A program made the translations under genes and the position numbers. Positions 33,368 through 43,128 of a stretch of 64,000 bases of DNA are shown here, in pieces; positions within the stretch are counted from its first letter, which is position 1; every line of letters starts with the position of its first letter. Under the pieces are notes generated by a model, which was not told the DNA's origin, made no database searches, and worked only from the letters and a program-made list of their open reading frames with translations. Location: positions 1,364,001-1,428,000 of the forward strand of contig OZ251232.1 in NCBI GenBank assembly GCA_965240325.2. Direction: 5' to 3'. Source of the DNA: Rebecca billardiae RCC1528. Taxonomy: Eukaryota; Haptophyta.

Positions 33368-35270
33368 ATGGCGGCGAACGACGCTCCTCGGCTCGAGGAC
33401 GCGCGCAGCTTCTCCGCCGACGGCGATCCGCCACTTTCCGTGGAGGCTCGGGAGCTCGCGTCGCAGCTAGAGCGCGCGGGCTCGCTCGAGCCCGTCCGCG
33501 CGCAGCTCCAACGCCTCGTCTTTGAGCAGCTCCACGAGGCGCGGGGCCCGGCCCCCGCCGCTTCTGACCGGCGCAGCACGCTGGGCAGCTCGCACGCAGA
33601 GGTTCTCGCGGCGAGCCTCGTCCTCGACTATCTCGAGCAGCATGGTCTCGAGAATACGCTGCTCGTCGCGTGCACCGAGGCGTCGTGGCCCGAGGGTGCG
33701 AGCTCAGACAAGGCCGCCACCTTCCTGCGCGCCGGTCGCGACCGCGATGCCCGCGTGCCGGCGCTTGTGGCGCTTGTGGAGCGGCACGTCGAGAGCGCGG
33801 CTGCCGTCGGGGCGGATCCGGGGCTGGGGCGTCCGGGTTATACACCGTCGACGGCAGCCGTGGCGGAGCGCACGGCTCTCGGCCTGATCAACGGCGACAG
33901 TTCCGAGCGCGCGCACGAGCGTCCTTCAGTGCTGGCACGGCCGTTGGTGCTGCAGTACTCGCACGCCGGCGGCTCGGGCGCGGACGCATCCAAGGTGAAC
34001 CAGGACGCGCATTTCGCCTTCTACCAGCCGGCCGGCGCGAGTACGCGCTCCGTCCTGGCGATGGGCGTCTTCGACGGCCACGGCGCGGAGCACGGCCACG
34101 TGGCCGCGCGCGCGGCGTGCGCGTTTGCTGAGGCGTTCCTGGGCGCGCCCGGCCGCGTGGCCGCGCTCGAGAAGGACCCGCCGGCGGTGCTGCGCGAGCT
34201 CTTCGCGAAGGCGCACGACCGCGCGGTCGAGGCGATGGCGCTGCAGCCTGACGTCGTCACCTACGGCTCGGGCGCGCGCGCCCTGCTGCTGCAGCGCGTC
34301 GTCGACGAGGGCGGCGGAACAGACGACGGCTCGGACTCGGCCGAGCCAGGCGGCAGCTACCTCGACGTGACGGACGGCGGCACGACCGCCTCCATCGTGC
34401 TGCTCGTCGGGGGCAGGTGGCTGTACACCGCCGCCGTCGGCGACTCGTCGGGCCTGCTCGTCGCCGCCGACCCGCGCGCCGGCGGCGACGCGGCCGCAGC
34501 CAAGCGGCTCGGCGTGCGCGCGCACCCGCTGTGGCGCGACCACACGCCTCTGTCTGAGGCCGAGTTCCTCCGCATGCGCGGTGCGGCGCCGCGCGCGCGC
34601 GGCGCGCCGCGCGAGCCGCCGCCGCAAGGCACCGCGCGCGCGCGTGCGCGCGGTGTGGGCTGACGCGGGGCGCCCCGCGGGCCGCGCGGCGCGCGCGCTT
34701 GCAGGCCAAGGTGCACTCTTTGTGTATGACCACCCGCGCCTCTTCGACTCGGAGGCGAACCAGCTGCCGGTGTGGCAGCTGGACAGGCTGGGCGGCCGGC
34801 CGCGCGTGGGCGGGCGGGAGGAGGCGCGAGCGCGCGCCGACGGCGTCGCGGCCAAGTCGGTGCGCGGCGAGCTCTCCACGCTGATCCTCTCACCGCCGTC
34901 GGACAAGTACTCGCAGATCGGCCTAACCGTCACGCGCTCGCTCGGGGACGTGTACATGCACTCCTTCGGCGTGAGCCCCGAGCCGGAGGTGCACGTGCGC
35001 GACCTGCTCGAGCTCGCGCCGCTCGACCCGGGCGGCACGGCCGAGGCCGTGCTCGTCGTGGCGTCGGACGGGGTGTGGGACCTGTGGGCGCACGAGGACG
35101 TGGCCCGCGCGCTGTGGGCGTGCGACTCGCGCACGTTCGCCGCCTTCTGCGAGCGCACGCGCGCGGAGGGCGTCGAGCGCTTCGGCGAGGCGAGTGACAA
35201 CCTGACGCTCATCGCCGCGCGCGTCACGGTCGCGCCAGACCTCGTCGCATCGTCGCGCCGTGGCGCGTAG
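33368..35270 (+). CDS. LisH-domain PP2C-type Ser/Thr phosphatase
   Basis: Two exons, 33368-34580 and 34705-35270 (GT-AG, phase 1), give 592 residues. The N-terminal ~110 residues contain a LisH-type helix pair (VLAASLVLDYLEQHGLENTL from residue 79), preceded by a helix like those of FOP/OFD1/CEP20 centrosomal proteins. The PP2C domain follows. Metal-binding and active-site landmarks are NQDAH (N211, D213), VFDGHGAE (D236, G237; one Gly of DGHGG replaced), DGGTTASIVLL, AAVGDSSG, TRSLGD, ASDGVWD (D526) and EASDNLTL (D569). All metal-binding aspartates are present, so it should be an active Mg/Mn-dependent phosphatase. Joining LisH and PP2C is uncommon and suggests targeting to a basal-body or microtubule site. 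The intron falls in a loop of the catalytic domain. Confidence 0.85.
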
Positions 35271-35331
35271 AAGCTCAGCAGCATGGGCGCCGTACAAGCC
35301 GCGCTCCCATAGGCGACGATGTGCCTCGCCC

Positions 35332-35490
35332 ACCGTGATCACGACTACTTTAAGTTTTTGCGAGTCGTGCTTTGAGTTGTGAGACGCTGACTCGGCTGAG
35401 CGCGACTACGATCACCGTGATCACGACTACTTTGTTTTTGCGAGTCGTACTTTGAGTTGTGAGACGCTGACTCGGCTGAGCGCGACTACG
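35332..35490. repeat. Tandem duplication of ~79-bp unit
   Basis: The segment from CACCGTGATCACGACTACTT to CGGCTGAGCGCGACTACGAT is present twice head to tail, immediately 3' of the phosphatase gene, with a 2-3 bp indel in the T-rich part. The remaining DNA to 35814 is AT-rich with a short TA run near 35686-35707. Confidence 0.9.
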
Positions 35491-35814
35491 ATCGCGAGAC
35501 TTCAAAGAGCAGCCGTCGGCGGAAGCAGATGATTGAGTACGACGGTCGAGACTTCGCGCGCTGCCTCCGACAGCCTCGGATTTGACGACCGATCAGTGGT
35601 ACGTGCTGACTGAGTGACAGCGCAGCACCTATCATGCACGTTGTCCTGAGTCACCCGATCGATTCAGTAATACTGTAACGACGATATTATATATATATAT
35701 ATATATTATTCGCTAGCAGTTATTTGATTATAATGAATAAATATATACGACGCGCTATAAATATACGCGCTTAAATTCTGCGCGCTCGCGAGCTAATAAG
35801 CTACGACTGCGGCG

Positions 35815-37354
35815 CTATGATATCATTGGCATGGCGGCGGCGCTCTCCACGTCTCGCCAGAAGGCGTGTGCCCACCTGATCGGCTTGAACGAGCTCGGCA
35901 GCAGCTCTCGCAGCGGCTGCCGCAGGAACAGCTCCAGCAGCAGCGCCGGCCCCTCGATCGGCATTCGCGAGGTGTACTCCTGCGTGCACGCAGCCGGCCG
36001 GTGGCGGGGCGGCGCTCGGCGATGGCATCAGACTCCGACGTGCACGCGTGGCGCGCGTGGCGCACAGTCAGCGCGGCGCGTGCCCCGCTCTCGGCCGCGC
36101 GCATGCACACCTGTGTGACCTCGCCCGTGCGCATGCTCCAGCGCAGGCAGCGCCGGTCGGCCGCGCCGCTGTACAGGTACCCGCCCGCCTCGCACAGCGC
36201 GAAGACGCCGTCCGTGTGCTCGCGCAGCACGCGCAGCGGCTCGAGCTCGGCAGCGGGCGCCAGGTCCCACTCGAGAATCGTCTTGTCCGACGAGGCGGAG
36301 AATAAGGAGTCCCCGACCGTGAGCAGCGCGCGCACCGCCGCGGTGTGCCGCTGCACGACGAGCATGCACTCGCCCGAGGCGAGCGACCACTGCCGGATCG
36401 TGCGGTCGAGCCCGCCTGTGAAGAGGGAGTCGCGCCAGAGCGAGCAGCAGCGCAGCGCGTCGCGGTGTCCCTGCGGCAGGCGGCAGGCGGCACGCGGCAC
36501 GCGGGTCGCGCAGGCGGCGCGTGTGTGCGCGCGCGCGCGCGCACACAGGGTGAGCGTGTGGGGCGATTGCGCCGCCGCGCGCGCAGGCCAAGCGCCCCGC
36601 TCGCGCACGCGTCTCGTGCGCCCCGTGGGTGCCCGCGCCGCGCCCCGCCCCCGCGTGTCCCAGCGCGCGCGCGCACGCTGAAGCTCTGCAAGACACTGCC
36701 ACTCGAGATGGACCACGCGCGCGCCGTCATGTCGATGGAGGCGGAGACGAGCAGGTCGCCACGGAGGTCGAAGTCCATCACGCCCGCGAGGTGCCCAGCG
36801 AACGAGCGCGTCGCCGCGACCATCGCCCCGCTCGCGCCCGGCGCCCCGTCCGCGAGCGCGTATTCAAACTCCTCGATCAAGCCGTTGGCCTTGGCGGTGT
36901 ACACGCAGCGCGCGCTCGCGACGGCGCAGTAGTACGTGCCCTGGCCGAAGCGGGCGACCTCCTCGCCCGTGTCGACGTCCCACATGCGGCACAGGTCGCC
37001 GCACGAGAAGATGAACCTGCCGCTCGGCGACGGCGCGATGCCGATGATGTCCTGCTGGTGCCCTACGAATGTGTGCACGCACGCGCCCGACTGCGTGTCC
37101 CACTTCTTGACGAGGAAGTCCCAGCAGCCCGTGTACACGTGCTCGCCGATGACCGCGACGCTCTTCACGCACGACGCGTGGCCCCATCCGAGCGACGACA
37201 CCACGTACTCAAGGGGCCACATCCGGCGCGCGGCGAGGCCAAACAGCTCGAGCAGAGCGGTGCGCGCGCGCTTGGCTGCCGAGAGGGCGAGCACTGGGCG
37301 CGCTAGCCGGTAGTAGAAGGTGACGATACTCACGAGCACACCGTACAGGCCCAT
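35815..37354 (-). CDS. WD40-repeat protein with N-terminal membrane segment
   Basis: Three exons, 37354-36677, 36470-36111 and 35979-35815, all phase 0 with GT-AG introns, encode 400 residues. The protein begins with a hydrophobic segment (MGLYGVLVSIVTFYYRLARP), a possible signal anchor. Six to seven WD40 repeats follow; recognisable pieces are GCWDFLVKKWDTQSG, SCGDLCRMWDVDTGE, SASIDMTARAWSISSG, TGGLDRTIRQWSLASGE, SASSDKTILEWDLAP and SGAADRRCLRWSMRTGE. The short last exon (55 residues) is helical and ends AAAMPMIS. The fold is a beta-propeller scaffold; no specific orthologue is recognised. It is divergent from the DUF4485-like gene. Confidence 0.8.
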
Positions 37355-37546
37355 GCTGAGGAGATCGGCGTGCGTGCACCCCTCGACGATCACACGGCGA
37401 GGCGCAGCGGGAGACGCGGTGGGGCGGCGGAGCCTGCGGCCACCCTGCGGCGTAATTTTCGACCGCCCGAGTTCAGATTTCAGATTTAATTTCACGTCCG
37501 GGCGCAAGAATACGCGATTCAAAACGCACAAGCACACGCGGCAGCC
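37355..37546. promoter_or_regulatory. Putative bidirectional promoter
   Basis: 192 bp lie between the divergent start codons of the WD40 gene and the DUF4485-like gene. The stretch shifts from GC-rich to a TCAGATTTCAGATTTAATTT segment at about 37472-37492, the only AT-rich part. Confidence 0.4.
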
Positions 37547-39271
37547 ATGGCGGACGTGGTCTTCCGCGAGCACGTCATCCAAGCGGAGCGCCACATGGAT
37601 CAGCTTGGCGTGGTGCGCGCGCCCCGACCCGCTCTCCCTTGCATCATGCGCGTACCCCACCTCCTGACACGAATCCCCCCGCGTCGCGCCCCCAGCGCGA
37701 GCGCTTGCGCGTGGAGCAATGGCTGCACAAGCTCAAGACAGAGCCGAGGAGCATGGACGCGGCCGACTGGAGGGTGATCCGTACGCCGCCCGCGCGGCGC
37801 ACTTGGATCCGCATGAGCGCACGCCATGCCCCACGCGCGGCGTCCCACCCCGCCTAATTCGCCCCGTGCCCATCCCTGCGGACGCGCGGCGCGGCGCCGT
37901 CGACACCCGCCGCCGCCCTGATCTCCCGTCGACGTGCCACCCACGTGCGCACGCACAGGCAACCAGTACTCGGGGATGCTCGCAAACACTGTGCATGCGG
38001 TGGCAGAAGGCACGAGCCAGCTGACGCCGCCATTCGCCAGCTATCCGCCCATCGAGATGCTGCCTCCGCTGAGCGCGCTGCTCGCACGGCTCGACAGCCA
38101 GCCGCCCGTGCCCTCGGCCTCACGGAGGCTGCCCACGCCGCAGCGGCCGTACCTCGGCGCCGCCGAGCCGTCGCGGGAGCGTGCGCCGTGGCTCAGCGAC
38201 GCAGCGGCCGTCTCAGCGCCGCACGGGCGCGTCGGCGGCGTCCCCGGCGAGCGTGAGCCGCCGGGTGGCCAGCACTCGTTGATCCCACCTGTCCCGCTTG
38301 TCGCGCCGAGCTGCGCGGCCGACGCCGTGACGAGCAGTGCCGCGCGTAACGCCGGGTTGGCGCTGGCGGGCAGCATCCCGGTCTCTTGGGTGCCGCCCGC
38401 GCACCCGCCTGAGCAGCACGGCGAGCACGCGCAGCTGCGGGCGGAGGTTGTGCAGCTGCACTCGCAGCTGCACTCGACGCGCGCCGAGGTGGCCGAGGCG
38501 TGTGCACGGCTCGCGCGCATCGAGGCGCTCCTCACGAGCGCGGCGGGGAGCGCCGGGCTGCGCGCGCCAGCGGCCGTGCCGCAGGACGAGGGCGTGCCTG
38601 CGCAGCTGAGTGCGGGCGCGGCGCGCGCGGCTGCGGCGTGTGAGGCGGCGCTGCGCTCGGCGGCCCAGTCGTTCTCGCCGCTGCCGCCAGGCCAAGCTGG
38701 AGCTCCTCCCGCGAGTTGGTTCGCGCCGCCGCCGCCGCCGCCATCGGCGGCGCCTGCGCCCATGCCAACGCCAACGCCTCCCGGGCCGCAGCCGCCCGCG
38801 GGGCCGCCCTCTTGGCGGGCGCAGCCACCGCCCGCCGCGCCGCGCGCGCCTGCCGCAGGCGCACCAGCGCCAACGGGGCTCCCCAGGCGCGCCACCAGCC
38901 CGCCGGCGGGGACGCCCTCGCACGGACACGGACACCCGCTGTCGTACGACGCACTCAGGCGGCAGGCGCGGGGCGGCGCTCACGGCGGCCACGGGCGGGA
39001 GAGCCTGGGCCCGAGCGCGCGAGCGCTGGAGCCACGCTCCCCGCGCGGAAGGGCCGTCGGGTCGCCTTCTCCCAGCGGGCCCCGGACGCTTGACGCGCTC
39101 GCCGCAGCAGGCCGAGTGCTCACCAACAGCCCACACCGGCGGACCGGCGACCTCGACGCGCCCACGCCCGTTGGCCGGGCGGGGGCGGTGCTGAGCGCAG
39201 CGGGCGACTTTGAGGCGCGCGCGCAGCAGCTCCTTGCGCGCGTGAGCGCGGGCGGCCGCTTGTTCGTGTGA
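37547..39271 (+). CDS. DUF4485-like, Pro-rich coiled-coil protein
   Basis: Three exons, 37547-37612, 37696-37780 and 37959-39271, give 487 residues. The first donor could also be 3 bp upstream (37610), removing one Val. Splicing restores an N-terminal DUF4485-like domain: HVIQAERHMDQL, then RVEQWLHKLKTEPRSMDAADW, then RNQYSGMLANTVHAV and PPFASYPP. In centrosomal proteins such as CEP112 this domain has the same W-x-x-K-L, R-N-x-Y and P-F-x-x-x-P landmarks. The middle has one heptad-rich coiled coil (HAQLRAEVVQLHSQLHSTRA), and the rest is Pro/Ala-rich and probably disordered, ending with a helix (DFEARAQQLLARV). It may be a centriole or flagellum-associated protein, which is inference from the domain only. 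Confidence 0.65.
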
Positions 39272-39469
39272 TCGAACATCAATCGCGCCTAATTTGCGCC
39301 GACGGGTCATCCATGTCACGCGCAGCTGCCGCTATGGGCGGCTATGGCCCTGCTGGGCCGTGGGCAGCAGGCGCAGCAGCGGAGCCGGTCACTACTCTAC
39401 CGCCTACTATAGAGTCGTGATGATGACGACATCTCTGTTCTCTTACATCCGGATCTATATATTTAGAGG

Positions 39470-39876
39470 GGTCAGAGCCCCACTGTTGGGGGTGTGTGGC
39501 CCAAATAAATCCATCATCGTCATCAGTAGCAACTTTCTGATGTGAATGTCGTCTTGAGATGAGGCGCTCTCAATTCTCATCGTCAGCAAACTCTGCTTCG
39601 GGATGTCAATATTATATTATATATATATATATATATTCATCGCCTGATCGAAATCAGACCTGGGGTCACGCTGACAAGTTTTGCAAAAAAATGTCAGGTA
39701 CTCCGGAGATATACGACCTCAATCTCGACGCGATCTCGGCAGCGTGGCATTAGTAGCTAGGCCCGACAGTCGTAGGGGAGATACACGATCTCCAAGGTGA
39801 TCTCGCTATTTGAACCAGAATCACACCGGCTAGATCACATTTATCATTTTGGCAGTCTGAAATTGGCACAGGCGGA
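39470..39876 (-). repeat. Dispersed repeat R3, copy 2
   Basis: Reverse-complement copy of 21541-21840, from the GGTCAGAGCCCCACTGTTGG end to AGTCTGAAATTGGCACAGGC. It is longer because of a (TA)n expansion and several insertions. Confidence 0.85.
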
Positions 39877-40244
39877 AATCGACCGGCGCCGGCGGACGAC
39901 GTCGACGACGACGCGATATATCTATATATATACATTATGCTGTGACATAGCTACTGGTGTAATAACGAATTCCCCTTATAATTTTGTAACGGCCAATCCG
40001 GGTGATCACGGACCGGCCGGGCCGATCGAAGCCTCCAGCGCTTCGCCTTCAATCCGCCACTAGCCATACTGATATGCTCACTCTGACAGCTTGTGCCGCG
40101 CGCCGACTATACTCTCCGGGAGTCCGGCCGGAGCCCGTTTAGCCGTTACCATAGTAACTATCATCCATCAACAGCGAGCCCGTCATGCATTTTGGGCGAC
40201 GGAGGACCGTGAGACCGTGTCGGCAGCCGAAAAGCGAGCCGACA

Positions 40245-40362
<118 letters not shown>

Positions 40363-40927
40363 TCCCCTTTATTACGGGCTCCGGCGGTGATCAGACTCAC
40401 AGACTGGCGGCCGAAGCCTCCAGCCCCGAGGCCGAGTACCCTGGCCAACCCCCGTGCGTCTCTTATTCTTACATAGTAAATCACGCGCCTTAATAATAAC
40501 CAATTGTGTGCAAGTTAAAACATGGCCGCGCAGGGCACACGGGGACGACTACATCACCGCCGGATCGCCCGCCAGGGCCCAGCGGCTGAGACTGCCGTCT
40601 GACATCCGGACTCCTGCACCCTCACCCTCGCCCTCGCTCGGGGCACAGCAGGTCCATGTCGGAGCCGCGCAGCGCAGGTCAGGATCGCGCTCAAGCAGCT
40701 CAAGGCAGCGCTCAAGCGCCATGATTCGATCGCGGTTCAGGCTATGCTCTGCCACCAGCGCCGACTTCGTCGACGATCGGGCACTGCCGACGGCGACGAC
40801 GAATCAAGAGCCACCTGCGCCGTCCTACCTGTGTCGTTAAATCGTAGAATGAGTAAACTGTAGCAGTAGTTTCTCGCGCGTTTCTACGGCCATGCATCTA
40901 CGCCATGAATGGCCGTACGTAGAAACG

Positions 40928-40983
40928 CGGCATGCAACACAAACAGGCGCAGCCCATGCATGCCGTAGATGTGTTGCATGCCG
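40928..40983. repeat. Inverted repeat / hairpin
   Basis: GCGGCATGCAACAC (40928) pairs with GTGTTGCATGCCGC (ending 40983), a perfect 14-bp stem. The preceding 50 bp contain a second, imperfect inverted pair built on GGCCATGCATCTACG and CGTAGAAACGCG. It lies 170 bp upstream of the F-box/RCC1 start. Confidence 0.7.
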
Positions 40984-41151
40984 CACGACATTAAATATGC
41001 GTCTGCTGCGACACGGACATCGTGCCAAGTAGGACCCTTGATTGTGCGCCGGTGCGGCCCGGTCGATCCGCGGCCGGGCCAGTCGCCCCACGGCAGTGCC
41101 GGTGGGGCGCGACCAAGTTTGCGTAACAAGTAACAACCAGTGCGCCGTCGT

Positions 41152-42723
41152 ATGATGTCGCTCCCACCACGGCGCCTCCTCCTGTCGGACCTCCCCGCGG
41201 AGATGATTGAGCGCGTCCTGATGGCGGGCATGCCACCGCATGACATCGCCAGCGCTAACGCAGCAGCGCGCCTCTTCCGCGGCGCACCCGGCGGCCGGTC
41301 GCCGGTCGAGCACGCTCTGCGTGACCGCGTGCGCAAGCTTGGGTTTGAGCGCGCCCTTCCGGCGACGCTGCCGTCCGACGCGAGCACGTGGACGGCGGAG
41401 CTCTTTCGTCGCGAGGCCTTTCTGACTCTCGCTGCCACGCACGCCCAAGTGGTGGCTGCGAGCTGTGGGACAGGGGTGTACACGCGGCGGCGGCAGCGCA
41501 TGTTCAGCGCTTTTGTGGGCGAGGACGGCGGGCTGTACACGTGCGGCGAGGACGAGCACGAGTTCGAGGGCGAGGCGGGGCTGCCTCTGATCGAAGATGT
41601 GGCAGGCGTGCCGTTCATCACGTGCACGCCGGACGCGTGCGGACATGGCCACGACGGCGACTTCAAGCCGATGCTCTCGCCGACGCGCGTGGCCTCGCTC
41701 GGTGCGGTGTGCATGCGTGCCGTGTCTTCTGGGCGCGCCCACCTGCTTGCGCTGAGCGAGAGCGGGGCTGTGTACGCGTGCGGCGACAACGGCATGGGCC
41801 AGCTTGGGACCGGCGACGACATGTCGCGGATTGAGTTTGCGCTGGTGGCGGGGCTGCCGGACACCGCTGTCATCTGCATTGCCGCTGGTGACAATCACAG
41901 CCTTGCAGTCAGTGCTGCTGGCGGTGCGTTCAGCTGGGGCTACAACAAGCAGGGCCAGCTCGGCCACGGCACCAGCGAGAATCACAAGGAGCCGCGGCGC
42001 ATCGAGGCGCTGGAAGGCTCGCGCATCGGCAGCGTCGCCGCCGGAGGTTGCCACACGCTGCTGCTTTCGACCGGTGGCGCTGTCTACTCGTGCGGGTTGG
42101 GCAACAAGGGTCAGCACGGCCACATCGGAGGGGTGAAGCGGCAGCGCACACCGAGGCGCATCGAGGCGCTCGCAGGCGTGCGCGCCGTGCACATTAGCGC
42201 GGGCATGGATCACAGCCTCGTGGTGGACGCAGCAGGCGCAGTGCACTCGTTCGGAGACGGGGTGCATGGGACCACCGGCCTCGGAGGCAACTCCATGGAT
42301 AGCAGCCGCCGGCCCATACGCATCGATGCGTTGGCAGGCGTTCGCGCTGTGCGTGCCAGCGCTGGCCCTGCAGGCAGCGCGGTGCTGGGCGCAGACGGCA
42401 GCGTGCATGCGTTCGGCGATCGCGATAGCGACCGCCTGGGGCTCGGGCGGCCGAACAGCGACAACGTCCCATTCCTCCCTAAGCGCGTGCGCGCGCTCGC
42501 ACGCGACCATGTCGTCGGCTGCTCCATCGGCCGCGAGCACTCGCTGCACGTGACGGCGGACGGCGGCGTGAAGGTGTGCGGTCGGGGATCGGGCGCGCTC
42601 GGGCTCGGCGTGAAGTGGGTGCACCCCGTCATCGACGAGAATGGTTATGAGGATTACGCTGACGAGAGTGTATTCCACCGCGCGGTGCGCATCCCGAATC
42701 TGCCGCTGCTGCGCACGGCGTAG
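41152..42723 (+). CDS. F-box / RCC1-repeat protein
   Basis: A single-exon gene of 523 residues; two tandem ATGs (41152, 41155) are possible starts. An F-box-like helix set lies at the N-terminus (LLLSDLPAEMIERVLMAGMP then DIASANAAARLFR). From about residue 180, at least five RCC1 blades are visible: YACGDNGMGQLGTGD, FSWGYNKQGQLGHG, YSCGLGNKGQHGHIGG, HSFGDGVHGTTGLGG and HAFGDRDSDRLGLG, each preceded by a G-x-x-H-S/L-type motif. This pairing suggests a substrate-recognition subunit of an SCF ubiquitin ligase, with the propeller binding the target. Its RCC1 blades are not close to those in the large extracellular protein at 1-6.4 kb, which are Cys-rich. Confidence 0.8.
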   Translation: MMSLPPRRLLLSDLPAEMIERVLMAGMPPHDIASANAAARLFRGAPGGRSPVEHALRDRVRKLGFERALPATLPSDASTWTAELFRREAFLTLAATHAQVVAASCGTGVYTRRRQRMFSAFVGEDGGLYTCGEDEHEFEGEAGLPLIEDVAGVPFITCTPDACGHGHDGDFKPMLSPTRVASLGAVCMRAVSSGRAHLLALSESGAVYACGDNGMGQLGTGDDMSRIEFALVAGLPDTAVICIAAGDNHSLAVSAAGGAFSWGYNKQGQLGHGTSENHKEPRRIEALEGSRIGSVAAGGCHTLLLSTGGAVYSCGLGNKGQHGHIGGVKRQRTPRRIEALAGVRAVHISAGMDHSLVVDAAGAVHSFGDGVHGTTGLGGNSMDSSRRPIRIDALAGVRAVRASAGPAGSAVLGADGSVHAFGDRDSDRLGLGRPNSDNVPFLPKRVRALARDHVVGCSIGREHSLHVTADGGVKVCGRGSGALGLGVKWVHPVIDENGYEDYADESVFHRAVRIPNLPLLRTA

Positions 42724-43128
42724 TCCGACCAGAAGGCAGAAGGCAGAAGCAGGGTCACTCAGTTTGCGGCCGGATTCAGCGATGAGCGCTTACGTGACTT
42801 GTGCGGCTAGAGAACGGTCGTCACCCGACACTATGTTGATTGTCACGTCGGCGGCGGGATCCGGCGCCGCGGTGGCGCGGTCGGACGACGACTCTGCAGC
42901 AGGGACTCTCGGTTCGGCAGGGCGAGATGATATGATGAACATCGTCATCGATGATCGATGCCCGCAAGGGGGTTCAATAATCGACGGAAGCTCACCGAGC
43001 GACCGTGAGCCCGCCGGAGCACGCGGCCACAGCCTGCTCTCCAGCCGCCCTCGCCGCCGCACCGCCGGGCTCGGCCGCCAAGCCGCACGCGACAGCCTTC
43101 GCCCCCTCAGCTCCACGTGCCAATACCC

